A stretch of 64,000 nt of DNA. It comes from Paramoeba atlantica (taxonomy: Eukaryota > Discosea). The notes under the pieces are model-generated. The model had not been told where the DNA came from, did not search any database, and saw only the letters and a program-made list of their open reading frames with translations. Within the stretch, counting starts at the first letter, position 1. The number at the start of each line of letters is the position of its first letter. Location of the stretch: the NCBI GenBank assembly GCA_977017575.1, contig CDRNVI010000008.1, positions 124,001 through 188,000 on the forward strand. Direction: 5' to 3'. The position numbers and the translations under genes were made by a program. Below are positions 8,984-19,545 of this stretch, piece after piece.

Positions 8984-10448
8984 TTGCGGCTTTCGAAATT
9001 TCTTCCTCGTCGTTCTATACTTCGCAAATCACTTGCTCTTAGTCTTGGATTTGTTGTCTGCTCCACGTATTACTCTGAATCCGAGTTCCTATCCTTGCTT
9101 CGGCGATGCGGTCGCACAGCCCGCGTTGCCTTCCAGGTTGCATGGGCCTACCGAGGAATTCTTGATGATCAGACGCACACCCACGGTGCGAGCCTTGTGT
9201 ATGATTTATGCAGCATAAATGGAGGCGTCTATGTGAAAGCGGCTCAGGTCATTGCGAGTTCCCGTGTTGGAATTCACTGGGCGTATACAGAGAAGCTAAG
9301 CGGACTGGTGGACAGTGCCACCCCGACCCCATATCGTGAAGTTCGAAAAGTGATTTGCAATGAGTTAAAATGCAGCTCGCCGGAAGATCTTTTCGAATTT
9401 ATTGATCCGATTCCGGTAGGATGTGCTTCTTTGGCTCAAGTACATCGCGCGAGACTGAAGGGGGAAAGTAGAATCGTGGCGCTTAAGGTGCAACACCCTC
9501 GTCTACAGTGGGAAATTCCCTGTGACGTGTGGATGCTCAAATGGTGCTTTCGTTCCGCTGAGTTTCTTTTTCCTGGCGCGAAGCTGAGTTTTTTACTCCG
9601 ACACACTAGAGAGGGTCTTGCGAAAGAGTTGGACTTTGTAGCTGAAGCTCAGAACATGGAGCGTTGTAGAAACATGTTAAAAAGCTCTAGCGTTGATTGT
9701 ATTGTACCAGTTCATTTTCCAAAGCTCTCCACTGAGCGTCTCCTGACAATGGAATATATGAACGGAGTTCGCATCTCCGATGCTAGAAAAGAGTATCGAC
9801 TTTCATCAAAGGCATCACAAATCATAGCCAGAAACACTGTTCGACTTTTTGCGGAAATGGTATTTTTGTATGGGTTTGTGCACTGTGATCCACATCCCGG
9901 AAACGTAATGGTCGAGCCAGAAACACACCGTCTTATACTTCTTGATCATGGGCTATACAGGGAGCTTTCTCCTGGTTTTCAAGAAGCCTATGTCAGCCTT
10001 TGGAATGGCCTTTTTCTTCGTAATGATTCTATTATCGAAAGTGCTTCACGAGATATGGGATCACCGGAGCTTTCCGAGGTATTTTCTCTATTGTTTACGC
10101 AGCGCATGCGAGGTTCTTGGCGCCGTACGGGAAGCACGGATATTATTCAGGCCTTTCCAGCAACTTGGGATACTGGGACAGAGCCACACGGGGCAAATTG
10201 GAAATGTGAGTTCGTTGCTTGCAAGTCTCCCTGATGATTTACTCTTTGTCTTGAAAACTGCTATGACGGTGAGATCAGTAACAATGGGGCTCGGATTGGC
10301 TGGACCTGAACGGCAAGGAGAGTACGCCTGGTGCGCTCATCGTGCACGAATCAAAGGTTTATGGGCTCGTCATGAATGGTTTCGATTTTTCTTTGAAACC
10401 ATTTGGTTTCGTTTGGTTTATTTTTTTATCGGTCTGATTCTTGTATGA
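8984..10448 (+). pseudogene. ADCK1/ABC1-type atypical kinase, broken reading frame
   Basis: Frame 2 from about 8978 to 10120 encodes an ABC1/UbiB-family kinase close to ADCK1: GGVYVKAAQ (KxGQ-like), CASLAQVHRA, VALKVQHP, a KELDF segment, FVHCDPHPGN and LLDHGLY. After FTQRMRGSW the family match moves to frame 3, where LPDDLLFVLKTAMTVRSV and a C-terminal hydrophobic stretch continue to 10448. So one frameshift lies near 10120-10160. The body also lacks an ATG. The nearest in-frame ATG, at 8936, is cut off by a TGA at 8975-8977, leaving only a TTG at 8984. Such kinases act in mitochondrial lipid or coenzyme Q homeostasis. It may be a pseudogene, or intact with assembly errors. Confidence 0.75.
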
Positions 10449-10685
10449 TTTTCAAGAATTTTTCTTGTTTTCGTGTATTGCTCCTTTCTCAGTGTGTCCC
10501 ATTTTTCTGGATACGTCTTAGCAATAAAATAGGTTTGCAGTAGCGTAAAATTTGGTCAAATAGATCAGTCAAGATATTTAAACTATACATCGCATTTCGT
10601 GCCGTATATTTCATATTCACTAATCAAATTTCATGATCTGCTTGTTTGTCGTGTTATAAGCAGCTTAATAAAATCACCAAGCAAC

Positions 10686-13433
10686 ATGCCACAAGGACGT
10701 CCTGACTTTCCGTTGAATGCACAAACTCCTTCAGGGTACATCATAGGTTCCGGTCGTGTAGTCAAGGTATCAACACAAAATGGTACGAAATTTCAAAAGT
10801 CGAAGCGCCTTCCTAATTTGCCTTCAAAAGACAAGACCGTCGCAAAGTCAGAAAAGGTAGTTGCCTCTCACAGTAGAGGAAAAGCGTTCTCGACGAATCT
10901 GTTTGATACAATGAGTCAACCATCCATGACGAAGGACACACGGGAAACCTCTATCACAGTGAAAGGAGCTTTCTCTATAAAAGATTCATCGAAAGAAACT
11001 TCGATACCACAAATTATTGATGATTTGGGTGAGTTACGAAGTCAAAAAAGTGCAGAGCCTGAAAATGCACACAGCGCAATAGCACGACAGATTCATAGCA
11101 TTTGTACGGAGGCTACGATTAGTGAAAAGGATTGGGAAAGTATTCCAGAAGTTGTTCCCACGCTTAAAAGAAAGAAAATGATGCATTCCGGAACTGTGAA
11201 TTTGGGCTCTTCGGAGGTTCACAGACCCGAACTCATAGTGTACCGCCCAAAAAATGATTCTTCAGTCTCGGAAAACAAACGTCAAGGTATTTCTCAAACA
11301 TTATCACCTTTTCAACAGTCGAAATTCGATCACCTCTTGAAAAATGTTGATAAAGTTAGGCAGGAGCTTGGCATTGTGGATGTATCGCTGGATGCTAGTG
11401 CAGCAGAAAAAATAGTTCAACTTGAGTCTCACCATCTTGAAGATGAGGAAACTCTACAGCAAACGATAAAACATTGCCAACTAATGCTTCAAATCGATGC
11501 TTCAAATGAGAAATACTGGGTTGACCTTGCTTGCGCGCTCAAAAAATCAGGAGACAATATTGCTTCTAGAAAACTTTTGAAAGAAGGATGCGGTAAGCTT
11601 CCTGAAAGTGAAATGGTATGGATGGCCTATGTCGAAAGTGTTCCTAAAACAAAGCAACTTTCATGTATAAAGGATGCACTCGTAGCATTACCAACCAGCG
11701 CGCTACTTTGGAACATTTACGCCGATTCTGCTTCATCTTCTCTGGAAAAGCAAGAAATTCTATTTCAAGCATTAGAAAAAATATCTCACGAAGGACTATT
11801 ATGGAAATCTCTTGTTGATACCATGAAAAGTGCAAATGATAAGTGTTTAACCCTTCGCAAAGCAGTGGAATGCGCGACAGATATCGACTTATGGATTCTA
11901 TTAATACAGCATGAAGAATTGGATAACGTTGCCGAGGTCCTTCAAAGAGCTTTGACCAAGTTTCCAGCACATCTTGAATTGTTTCTTGCAGCTACAGATA
12001 GGCAACCAAATCTGGACTATGTCCGTCGAATATTGTCTTCCGCCTTTACCCGTTTACGTGAAACTTACCATACACGCCAATGGTGGTATGAGCATGCCAG
12101 TAAGTTGGAAGAAGATGGACGCTTTATTGAGTGCAAGGTGGTCATCAACCTTTCAATGAAACTACAGCTCAACCTTTCTCATAAGCGGGATACCAAGCAT
12201 GCGTGGATATCTGATGTTGGGGAATTTCTTTCCAAAAGGAAGTCATACTGCGCAAAGTTTTTATTAGAGTCTGCGGTGGAGGTTATGCCACATAGTAAAG
12301 GGCTCTGGCGACGATTGGCTGAAGTGGAGCAGCTGATCGGAGGAAAGTCGATTCCTGTTTTAGTCCGAGCCTTGAAACATCATCGGGATAGTGCGAAGAT
12401 GTGGCTTGCATTAGCGAAATCGCACATCAAGGTGTTGGAATACAGTGAAGCTGAAAATGTGCTTCGTGAAGGGACACAACTGCATCCGAATTGTGAAGAA
12501 TTGTGGATTCTCCTCTTCTTAGCTCAAGAAAAAGCGTACGGAAGCGACGTGGTTCAGCGTACATACGATGACGCATGCAAAGTTTGTCCTACCCCCCGAC
12601 TACAAACCAAACGAATGGTCTTTCTGCGTCGCATACGTGGTCTACATCATTCTACTCTCATCCCTCTTCTAGAGGAACTCCTCTCCGGGGCTGCAGACAA
12701 TCGGAAGTGTTGGAAGCTTTGGGCTATTTTGCTCAGCGAGTATTTAGCTCAAGTATCAGATAGTACACTCACACAAGCACGTCACGCCGCGGACCGAGCC
12801 CTTCGCCTTTGTGGAACCTCTAGTGCGGTCCTGTGGAACTGTGCTGCGGCCCTGGAAGAGGCTTCGGGTCACATAAGTCGCGGTCGGGCTATCTTGGACA
12901 CCTCTCGGCAAACTCTTCGACGCGACGTTCAGGTCTGGCGCTTTTCTGTCCGGTATGAGCTGCGGAATCAAAATCCCACGTTTGCACGAAAACTTTCTGA
13001 TTTAGCGGTGACTGTTTTTCGAGGTGATAAGCGATTTTTGGGTCAAATTTACGCCATTCAGACAGAGGCGTTGTCGATCAGTGCTCGTTTATCGCACCTG
13101 AGATACGTACTTACTCAATTTCCCGAGGAACCTCTTCTTTTGCTGCAACAAGTGCTTGTTCACTACAGAATGGGAGACACTGGTGAATCGTTAATGCACT
13201 GCAGTGCACTCAACGAGTTACATCCTGACTACGCCGATGCATGGGCTTTGCGATCTGCGATAGAAGGAAAAGGCTTTTCCTATCCTGAGTTTTCACGTGA
13301 ACAATTGTATGGAGAATATTGGGAGAAACTTGCTCGAGAACCAGATGTAGCCGGTCCATGCGGATGTATCCTTCCAGTTTCACAGGCTTTTCAAAGGGTA
13401 CAAGAAACATTATTGAATTACATGGTGGAATAG
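10686..13433 (+). CDS. PRP6: Pre-mRNA-splicing factor PRP6 (tri-snRNP, HAT/TPR repeats)
   Basis: About 915 residues. The N-terminus has FPLNAQTPSGYIIGSGR, resembling the PRP1/PRP6 N-terminal domain (PPGYVxGxGRGA). From about residue 270 to the end it is built of helical HAT/TPR repeats with recurrent W...A and LW..YA patterns. PRP6 bridges U5 and U4/U6 snRNPs in the spliceosome, which kinetoplastids need mainly for trans-splicing. The frame opens at 10599, but the first 29 codons look non-coding. The ATG at 10686 lies directly before the conserved N-terminal motif, so it was chosen. Other HAT proteins (CSTF77, CLF1) are less likely because of the N-terminal motif. Confidence 0.75.
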   Translation: MPQGRPDFPLNAQTPSGYIIGSGRVVKVSTQNGTKFQKSKRLPNLPSKDKTVAKSEKVVASHSRGKAFSTNLFDTMSQPSMTKDTRETSITVKGAFSIKDSSKETSIPQIIDDLGELRSQKSAEPENAHSAIARQIHSICTEATISEKDWESIPEVVPTLKRKKMMHSGTVNLGSSEVHRPELIVYRPKNDSSVSENKRQGISQTLSPFQQSKFDHLLKNVDKVRQELGIVDVSLDASAAEKIVQLESHHLEDEETLQQTIKHCQLMLQIDASNEKYWVDLACALKKSGDNIASRKLLKEGCGKLPESEMVWMAYVESVPKTKQLSCIKDALVALPTSALLWNIYADSASSSLEKQEILFQALEKISHEGLLWKSLVDTMKSANDKCLTLRKAVECATDIDLWILLIQHEELDNVAEVLQRALTKFPAHLELFLAATDRQPNLDYVRRILSSAFTRLRETYHTRQWWYEHASKLEEDGRFIECKVVINLSMKLQLNLSHKRDTKHAWISDVGEFLSKRKSYCAKFLLESAVEVMPHSKGLWRRLAEVEQLIGGKSIPVLVRALKHHRDSAKMWLALAKSHIKVLEYSEAENVLREGTQLHPNCEELWILLFLAQEKAYGSDVVQRTYDDACKVCPTPRLQTKRMVFLRRIRGLHHSTLIPLLEELLSGAADNRKCWKLWAILLSEYLAQVSDSTLTQARHAADRALRLCGTSSAVLWNCAAALEEASGHISRGRAILDTSRQTLRRDVQVWRFSVRYELRNQNPTFARKLSDLAVTVFRGDKRFLGQIYAIQTEALSISARLSHLRYVLTQFPEEPLLLLQQVLVHYRMGDTGESLMHCSALNELHPDYADAWALRSAIEGKGFSYPEFSREQLYGEYWEKLAREPDVAGPCGCILPVSQAFQRVQETLLNYMVE

Positions 13434-13584
13434 TTCGATTGTATTTCCTTTCTCTCGTTTACGAAACACGATTCTTCTTTTTTGACAACGTGGTTTTTCC
13501 TTCTCCTGGCTGAAGTGCCACATTATGACGCATCTCAAATTTTACACTTTGTTTTCTCAAAACACGAATGGACATGTACCGTTC

Positions 13585-13656
13585 CAGCAAGATTGCATCT
13601 TTTTCTCTTTTTTACCTCTTCGCCTCTTTTTATCCTTTATCTACGCACAGCTCTGC
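13585..13656 (+). promoter_or_regulatory. Pyrimidine tract and likely trans-splice acceptor
   Basis: A T/C-rich tract (13596-13644) ends in ACGCACAG at 13650, six bases before an in-frame ATG at 13657. The open frame extends upstream to 13525, but that part encodes mostly this tract. The acceptor therefore argues for the later start of the PPR-like gene. Confidence 0.5.
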
Positions 13657-14700
13657 ATGCTACACCACACACGTACTCTGGGCTGGAAAGTGAACTCCGG
13701 CGGAGGACATCGCGGAGGGAAAAACCTTGCCTGGGCGCCCAAACAGAAACATGTCAAACTCTCCTTCGTACGGACAGACATGTCGCACCCGAGACGTCGT
13801 CCGACAGCGTGGCACAAACTCGAGTTCAAACGTCTGGGGTATCACGTGTGGCCCAAAGAGGTGGGGTTCTGGAATGCCGGAGACAACTGGGAGCTCACCC
13901 CTGAGTTCTCCTGGCGGTTTTACCTTCACAACCTGGACAAAGAGGTGTGGACGCAGGGCCACAACGAGCAGACAATCATCGCGTTGCTACCCCTGGTAGA
14001 GGTGGACCCCGAGAGCCACCTCCCTCGTATTCACAACATCTGGCAGCACCACGTAACGCGATTTGGTCCGGACCACATTATCTACAATGCTGTGACCCAA
14101 GCTTTCGCGTTTGCTCGGGATTACGACCAAGCTCTAAGTACATTCCGCGAGATGCGAAGGCTGGGGTTTCAGCCCAATGCCCAGTCCTACGTCAACATGA
14201 TGTTTGCAGTGTATCTTTGCAAGAAACCTACAATGCTCGCGGAGGCCTTTTGGGATGAAGCCGTCCGGGAGAAAGCCATTACCCCAACGCTTCGTGCGGA
14301 CTATGAATTCAAAATGTGGATGGCTCAGTTTGAGCGCATTGGGTCTTTTACTTCCGGTCATGGCTTTCTCTCTGTGAATGAGGAGGGCGCTGCCCCGAGA
14401 CCTCGCAACATGTGGGCTCTGTGGGGATGGGATCGCACTGAACGGAAATTTATCTCCGCGCGAGATCGGGTTCGTCAAGAAGCCGATCGCCAGATTGCTC
14501 CTGGCAACCGAATCGGTCGTTCGCTGGTTTCCTCGCTGCAGCGCCGACCGTGGTACCGTTACAAGGGAATGTTTCCGTGGGATTTCCGAGGTCCTCGGCC
14601 CTCCGAGTTCTCACGACGAAACCGGATGGAGGAATCACCGCTGGATCCCGAAAGGGAGGTGGTCCCGTACAAGCCGTGCGGAAAAGCAATCCCCATCTAG
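13657..14700 (+). CDS. PPR-like, probably mitochondrial protein
   Basis: A 347-residue basic protein. Residues about 145-195 contain a pentatricopeptide-like pair of helices (HIIYNAVTQAFAFARDYDQALSTF then REMRRLGFQPNAQSYVNMM). The N-terminus is rich in His, Arg, Lys and Ser without acidic residues, as in a mitochondrial presequence. The C-terminal third is rich in Arg, Trp and Pro (RRPWYRYKGMFPWDFRGPRP). This mix recalls PPR proteins of kinetoplastid mitochondrial ribosomes, but I cannot name the subunit. It would act in mitochondrial RNA binding or ribosome structure. It is GC-richer than its neighbours. Confidence 0.65.
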   Translation: MLHHTRTLGWKVNSGGGHRGGKNLAWAPKQKHVKLSFVRTDMSHPRRRPTAWHKLEFKRLGYHVWPKEVGFWNAGDNWELTPEFSWRFYLHNLDKEVWTQGHNEQTIIALLPLVEVDPESHLPRIHNIWQHHVTRFGPDHIIYNAVTQAFAFARDYDQALSTFREMRRLGFQPNAQSYVNMMFAVYLCKKPTMLAEAFWDEAVREKAITPTLRADYEFKMWMAQFERIGSFTSGHGFLSVNEEGAAPRPRNMWALWGWDRTERKFISARDRVRQEADRQIAPGNRIGRSLVSSLQRRPWYRYKGMFPWDFRGPRPSEFSRRNRMEESPLDPEREVVPYKPCGKAIPI

Positions 14701-15014
14701 CCGAATTTCGATCTTTTCGTTATGTTCCTCTTTCCGTTCTCTTCCATATTCCAACCTTTATGATACAGGTATGATCATTGAAGAATAGTAAAGAAGGATC
14801 GTTTTTTGTGATAAGTTCGCATTAATTGATGTGTTTTTTGAATAGTGTCAATCGAGAGAGTGACACTCATTTATGAGAAATAAAATTCTTCATGTTCATT
14901 TTGACTGCATTTGGTCCACAAGGTTTTGGATATCTTGGAAATTTATTGGAAAACTTTTTATGATGAGAACTATTGTAATTGTCTTATTTTCCATTCCGCA
15001 TAGTGTCGTTTCTC
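14701..15014. other. Intergenic spacer, no gene seen
   Basis: AT-rich spacer. The last 40 bases include a T-rich tract ending in CCGCATAG at 15003, twelve bases before the next start, a good trans-splice acceptor candidate. Nothing else stands out. Confidence 0.4.
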
Positions 15015-16349
15015 ATGATCAATGACATTGGAAAGGGTATCACAGTACCATCTCTATTACCAGAAGTTAGATATTTACCCAGCTCCCGAGGCCTTCGCAA
15101 ATCCCATCTTTCCGGTGCTACTAATTCTAAGAAGCGTGTCTTGCCATCTGTTTCTAGAGATTATTTTAAGAACATAAAAGCTCCAAGGCAAAACAAATAT
15201 CTTAATGAACAAATAGGACACCTGAACAGAGTACAAGGGGGGTCTTTGGGGCAAACTAGGTGGGATCCACGAGGTCTCATGCCAAAATCATTTATTACGC
15301 AAGGTATCACGCGTCAAATTAGTTCAATAACTAAACAGGATAAGTTGAAATATAAGAGGAACGTCAAAAACATGGAAGTATCTAAGTCCAAGTGCGTGAA
15401 TGATAATCCACTGCGCAGAAATAAGTGCAATTCGAACCTCACATCAGGAGTAGAAGGCACTAAATACATATGTACTTCCGTAGCGAAGCATTTTCAGCAA
15501 GCGCATTTACGTGACTTATTCGCCAATCACTTACAAGACATGCAAGAGCAGAATATAAGCTGCAACGGAAGTAAATCGTTGCATTTGGACTTTCTAGATA
15601 CTTCCAAGAAAGTGTCGCCTTTTTTGGGACGTTATTCAGCGACGCACGATGTTTCGATAGGTGGGAAAAGAACTCTGCTTAAAGAAGATGGAATTTATCC
15701 ATTTTTAGAAAACCTTTCACCTCTTCAAAAAAGCTCTTCTGAAGGCGTATTATTTCTTCAAGACGTTCTGGACCGTAAAAGAGATCTTTATGTTGTTCAC
15801 AGTGAACTCAATAGTTTTTTGAGCTTCACATATCAGTGCGGGACAGATATTTACGCGCCACGTGCAACACAGCATAGTTCAACAAAACATCAACAACGGC
15901 ACCCGTGTTTTGAACTTTATTCGCAGTCACGTAATTATCCGATAGTTGAAAACGAAGAGGAATCGAATCGGATAATAGACTCAGATAGAAAGTCATATCA
16001 CGAATTAGAAGGACACTTACCGTGTAGAAAACAACTGGTCCTTCCTTCCTCCCCAATTAAAGTGAAAGATTCATCCACACGCGAAAGGTGTACCGCAAAA
16101 AAGGATGACAACATACAAATATCAAATCACAATAAATGTAGAAATCGATATTCTGAATCTGCGGCTTGGCCACGTTTTGCACGAAACGTTCCAATAGGCA
16201 TTGACACTAATATACTTGATGGAAAGCATTCTTCTGATACGAAAGATAAAAATAAATTGACTACAGCGGTTATCCCGAATCATACAAAATCGAATTCTTT
16301 TTTTGAAGGTCCGGACTTTCAACCCTATATGGACTTCAACGGTTTTTGA
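15015..16349 (+). CDS. Hypothetical basic, low-complexity protein
   Basis: A 444-residue open frame, rich in Lys, Ser, Asn and Arg, with no recognisable domain, signal peptide or membrane segment. It looks largely disordered. A few scattered aromatic motifs occur (PFLENLSPLQ, PYMDFNGF at the C-terminus). The frame opens at 14979, but the ATG at 15015 follows a T-rich tract and CATAG (15003), so it is preferred. Being long and colinear with its neighbours it is likely a real gene, possibly lineage-specific. Confidence 0.6.
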   Translation: MINDIGKGITVPSLLPEVRYLPSSRGLRKSHLSGATNSKKRVLPSVSRDYFKNIKAPRQNKYLNEQIGHLNRVQGGSLGQTRWDPRGLMPKSFITQGITRQISSITKQDKLKYKRNVKNMEVSKSKCVNDNPLRRNKCNSNLTSGVEGTKYICTSVAKHFQQAHLRDLFANHLQDMQEQNISCNGSKSLHLDFLDTSKKVSPFLGRYSATHDVSIGGKRTLLKEDGIYPFLENLSPLQKSSSEGVLFLQDVLDRKRDLYVVHSELNSFLSFTYQCGTDIYAPRATQHSSTKHQQRHPCFELYSQSRNYPIVENEEESNRIIDSDRKSYHELEGHLPCRKQLVLPSSPIKVKDSSTRERCTAKKDDNIQISNHNKCRNRYSESAAWPRFARNVPIGIDTNILDGKHSSDTKDKNKLTTAVIPNHTKSNSFFEGPDFQPYMDFNGF

Positions 16350-16696
16350 TCTTTTTAAAGAACAAAATATGTTATAATTTGCTGTTGCATTGTTTTGCGC
16401 CTTGTAGCTGAGTAGACAGCCGAACCTCGAAAACATAATGTCCACGTATAATACAAACAAATCAGACTCTTTTTATTTCACTTGCCTCCTATTTTTTCTT
16501 GCTCACGAATGCCGTCTCTACTTGCCGCTCTTTATCCTATGTGCATCTTTTTTTAATATCTTCAAAGCCTCTTCATAATAATAACCCTAAGTCTAATTTT
16601 TCTGATTCACGTCTTCATCCAATAAATATTTCTTCAAGTCAGAGGCTAATATTTCTTTGCTTTCCTTTTCTCAATAATAAAGCCTACTATTATAAT
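16350..16696. other. Intergenic spacer with pyrimidine tract
   Basis: AT-rich. The frame of the next LRR gene runs open back to 16499, but that stretch is dominated by T/C (CTTTGCTTTCCTTTTCTC near 16655-16672) and an AATAAAG just before the ATG at 16697. I read it as 5' untranslated sequence. No other gene is seen. Confidence 0.4.
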
Positions 16697-17545
16697 ATGA
16701 ATCACCGCGGTGCTTGGCTGGCGCAGTTTGCACAGTGTAGTGAAGTCAAGTCCTTTCAAAAGCCCGGAAAAGTGTCTTTAGCAGTGCTTCCTGCTGAACA
16801 TACGCTACTCCGTTTCGTGTCAAATCTCACGCATCTCAGGGTTTCATGGATATCGTCGATTCCCGCGTGTTCATGGGACGGAGTTCGGTGTGACAATCTT
16901 TCTAATGTGCACGCCCTACAGTGGACAAATTTCCACTTGCGTGGGGAACCAAACTGGCACTTTCTCCCGCACACGCTCAAGCGCCTTTATCTTGGGAGTA
17001 TATCCAACTGGAACTCAAATTCCTTATCCGAGATCCGCGCATTGGATCCGTTAAAATATTTTTCTTCGCGATCACCCAATCAACTATCGGGAAGTATACT
17101 CACAGAGGCGTTGCCAAATGAACTGCAATTGTTCGAGGCCTCAGACAATGTTTTTCGAGGCGCGCTGTGCCTCTTGCAGCTCCCACACTCCCTGGTACGT
17201 CTGAACGTTGAACAAAATGACCTAAGCGGGTCACTAGATTTCTCTCATCTGCCTGTAGTCTTGGAGAGCCTCACATTTAGCGAAAACTCCTTTTCAGGGT
17301 CTCTTGACCTTTCGCGTCTTCCGGCGAGTTTGGTGGAGTTAACCGGTGATGACAACCGCTTCAACGGCCCCTTAAATCTTTCGATGTTGCCGGATAGATT
17401 GCAATTTCTCTTTCTTGGTGGAAATATGCTCTCCGGACATCTTGACGTCTCACGGTTACCGTGTAGTGTGTTAAAGATCTACTTGCCCGGAAATGAGTTC
17501 ACATCGTGGAATCCCAATCCCCTCCCTGAATGTGTGATCCTATAA
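16697..17545 (+). CDS. Leucine-rich repeat protein, copy 3
   Basis: A 282-residue LRR protein. The head reads LPAEHTLLRFVSNL, then a Trp and the cysteine motif CSWDGVRC near residues 57-64. About seven LRR units follow (for example GSLDLSRLPASLVEL, N.F.G at 23-residue spacing), with a longer, less regular insert after the second unit. No anchor is seen. The start at 16697 was preferred to 16499 because the upstream codons resemble a pyrimidine-rich leader. The conserved head suggests one fold and perhaps one binding mode for the whole family. Confidence 0.8.
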   Translation: MNHRGAWLAQFAQCSEVKSFQKPGKVSLAVLPAEHTLLRFVSNLTHLRVSWISSIPACSWDGVRCDNLSNVHALQWTNFHLRGEPNWHFLPHTLKRLYLGSISNWNSNSLSEIRALDPLKYFSSRSPNQLSGSILTEALPNELQLFEASDNVFRGALCLLQLPHSLVRLNVEQNDLSGSLDFSHLPVVLESLTFSENSFSGSLDLSRLPASLVELTGDDNRFNGPLNLSMLPDRLQFLFLGGNMLSGHLDVSRLPCSVLKIYLPGNEFTSWNPNPLPECVIL

Positions 17546-18005
17546 TCACACATTTGCCTAGTACGATAGTACCGTACTATCCGTACTTAGTACGAAAGCC
17601 TGTACTTTTAGTCACATGTACAGATTTCCTTTTTTTCAAAGATTATTATACATAGACAAAGAGTACCATATGTAAGTTCACTTTCTCTTTTACTTGTAAT
17701 ATCGGGTTTTCTCTTACTGTAACATGAAAATAGATAGATGATAGATACTAGTGATATTCGCCCTACTTTTTTTGTGTCCTTACATGAGTCAAAACTCGCA
17801 AGGAAATTCATAACATGGATTTTTGGAAAGATGTAGTATGGTTTGATCCGATTATTTATTGCTGAATATTTATTGCTGAATTCGGTCAATCATACACTAT
17901 TAGGGGGGAAATCTGTTTTAATGTTTCTATGTACGTCTCACTTGTAATAGATGTGTCATTGTAGATGTCTCACTTGTAATAGATGGTCACAGGACTCAAA
18001 GTGTA
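17546..18005. other. Repeat-rich spacer
   Basis: Contains an imperfect palindrome built on TAGTAC/GTACTA (17561-17597) and a direct duplication of TCTCACTTGTAATAGATG at about 17936-17953 and 17966-17983. No gene can be supported. This begins a 4 kb stretch of transposon debris. Confidence 0.4.
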
Positions 18006-18140
18006 TTCCCCGCTAGATTTTTTTTCGTTCAGATATTTTTTGATTATCCTTCTAGAGACGTTAAAATCACGGGATAATTGTTTTATCGGAACACCTTCTG
18101 CCTGTCTCATCTTCAAAAGAACCTTACCACTATCCGTAAG
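18006..18140 (-). pseudogene. Transposase helix-turn-helix fragment
   Basis: Read on the minus strand, 18140 to about 18010 gives an uninterrupted 43-codon segment with a typical helix-turn-helix: LKMRQAEGVPIKQLSRDFNV followed by SRRIIKKYLNEKK. This resembles the DNA-binding N-terminus of Tc1/mariner or other transposases. It has no start and is followed by no catalytic domain in the same frame. It is not the N-terminus of the transposase at 18.5-19.5 kb, because it lies on the wrong side of it. It is a remnant of another copy. Confidence 0.45.
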
Positions 18141-18246
18141 CCCCCCTTTTATTATATTACTGTGTTTCTCTTTATATTTTCATTGTTTTTGTTCACTTTT
18201 TTTTCAATAATCGAGGGTAGAGCGGTAGTTATACAACCACCGCAAT
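18141..18246. repeat. Fragment of palindromic repeat family R (A end)
   Basis: Matches, with few changes, the end segment of the large repeats at 29-32 kb: TTTTATTATATTACTGTG, a T-rich run, GAGGGTAGAGCGGTAGTT and CAACCACCGCAAT. The terminal part can fold as GCGGTRGTT-loop-AACYACCGC. Other copies are at 29040, 30690-30809, 31650-31766, 46621-46768 and 56279-56470. Confidence 0.7.
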
Positions 18247-18307
18247 AAAGTTAAGTTGATAATATGTTTATGGTCAATCTTTATAGGTTTATTGTTCTAA
18301 TCACATA

Positions 18308-19516
18308 CAGGGGTGAAAACTTCCATCTGGGGGTGGGTCTAAAATTTGTAAAAACTTTTCAATTTTGTAAAATAATAGCGCATTCGAGAGCTCTCGCAGA
18401 GTTGTATGTCTTCATGCTGGTAGCTTTTAACATATCAAAGTGAAACTACAAATGCCGAATAGGTCAAAAACTCGAATTGTCACTTAAAAAATGATACAAA
18501 AAAGTTAAAAAATAACGTTTTTCCCCCCAAGAAGATTGTTAGTAACCCCTTTTAGTATCCGCAATGGGCACCGTTCTTTTCTACAATGATTCTACAACGC
18601 TTTCTGAAGCTTTTTAGCGTATTCTCAAATTTAGATATTTGTTCTGTCTTAAGTTTATCATAGGAAACATGAATTGCGGAGAGTAATTGTTGTTGATTTT
18701 TGGGTTGAATTTGGTCCTTTGTCCCGTCCATTATTGACCAAAGATTTTCTATGGGGTTTAGATCGGGGGATCGTGCTGGCCATCGGAGCCAAGAAAAACC
18801 CTTTTCTTGGGCCGCGGCACGAGCCTTATTATGTGCCGGGCAATTGTCCATCACTATTGTGGCCCGATGTCTCCTTAAATATTGGAACAGACCCCCCCTT
18901 TTTTTCATGGCTTCATAAAAATTTTGTCCCTTTACAGTTACTTTGTTTCCTTGAGAATCATGGGTAGGAAAGACATGTAAATGACACCCATGCTTTAAGC
19001 TCACCCCCATCCAAACCATAATACCTTCTCCACCATGATTGGGTTCTAATTCCCCTGTTTGTTCTTTGGGGGGTCAGACTTTCGGCAAAGGTACGTGGGT
19101 CGGGTAGATCTTTTGCACGTAAATTTTTTTCGTCGCAGAAAATAATATTTTCCAGCACAGCGTCTCTCCACTGTAGCATTTCAGTGGCAAATTGCACTCT
19201 GCTCTCCTTATGATTATTAGATAAGAAAGGGGTCTTTAAAGCTGTTCTGAGCACAATTTATTCTTTTGAGTTTTTCAACATGTTGAATTGAATTATAATA
19301 ATCCAATTTTTTGACTTCAAAATTTATCGAGTCGTTTACCCCTCTTTCATACAATGTAGAATGTCGGTGTGGTAGCTGCTTCGTAAAAAAGCGGTGGTTG
19401 TTGGTAAACCGGCTTCGCAAATTGCTTCCCACTAACGACGCCGCGTATGGCTCAGGACCGTTCACGCGGGCCCTCGCCATACCCCCTCCCCTTCGGCTTC
19501 GCAAATTGCTTCCCAC
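18308..19516 (-). mobile_element. Decayed Tc1/mariner-type element with transposase remnant
   Basis: The left end is CAGGGGTGAAAAC directly after a TA (18306-18307), typical of Tc1 ends. The same subterminal sequence recurs at 48.9 kb. The minus strand 19254-18552 encodes a DDE transposase in at least two frames. The first Asp is in IIFCDEKN, the second in IVMDNCPAH, and the Glu in SPDLNPIENLW (DD34E spacing). A third frame covers the N-terminal part up to about 19516. Frame changes show it is inactive. I could not find the right inverted end, which was probably lost to later insertions. Confidence 0.75.
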
Positions 19517-19536
19517 TAACGGCGTCGCGTATGGCT
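19411..19536. repeat. Direct duplication, 83-bp period
   Basis: A 43-base segment beginning CGGCTTCGCAAATTGC and ending CGTATGGCT occurs at about 19411-19453 and again at 19494-19536 with two differences. The intervening sequence is unrelated. Confidence 0.6.
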
Positions 19537-19545
19537 GAAAATATA

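Noticed and set aside
10079-10102. A 24-nt GT..CAG interval in the ADCK-type gene as a mini-intron
   Set aside because: It encodes VFSLLFTQ, which aligns with the conserved family segment, and removing it would not repair the frame because its length is a multiple of three.
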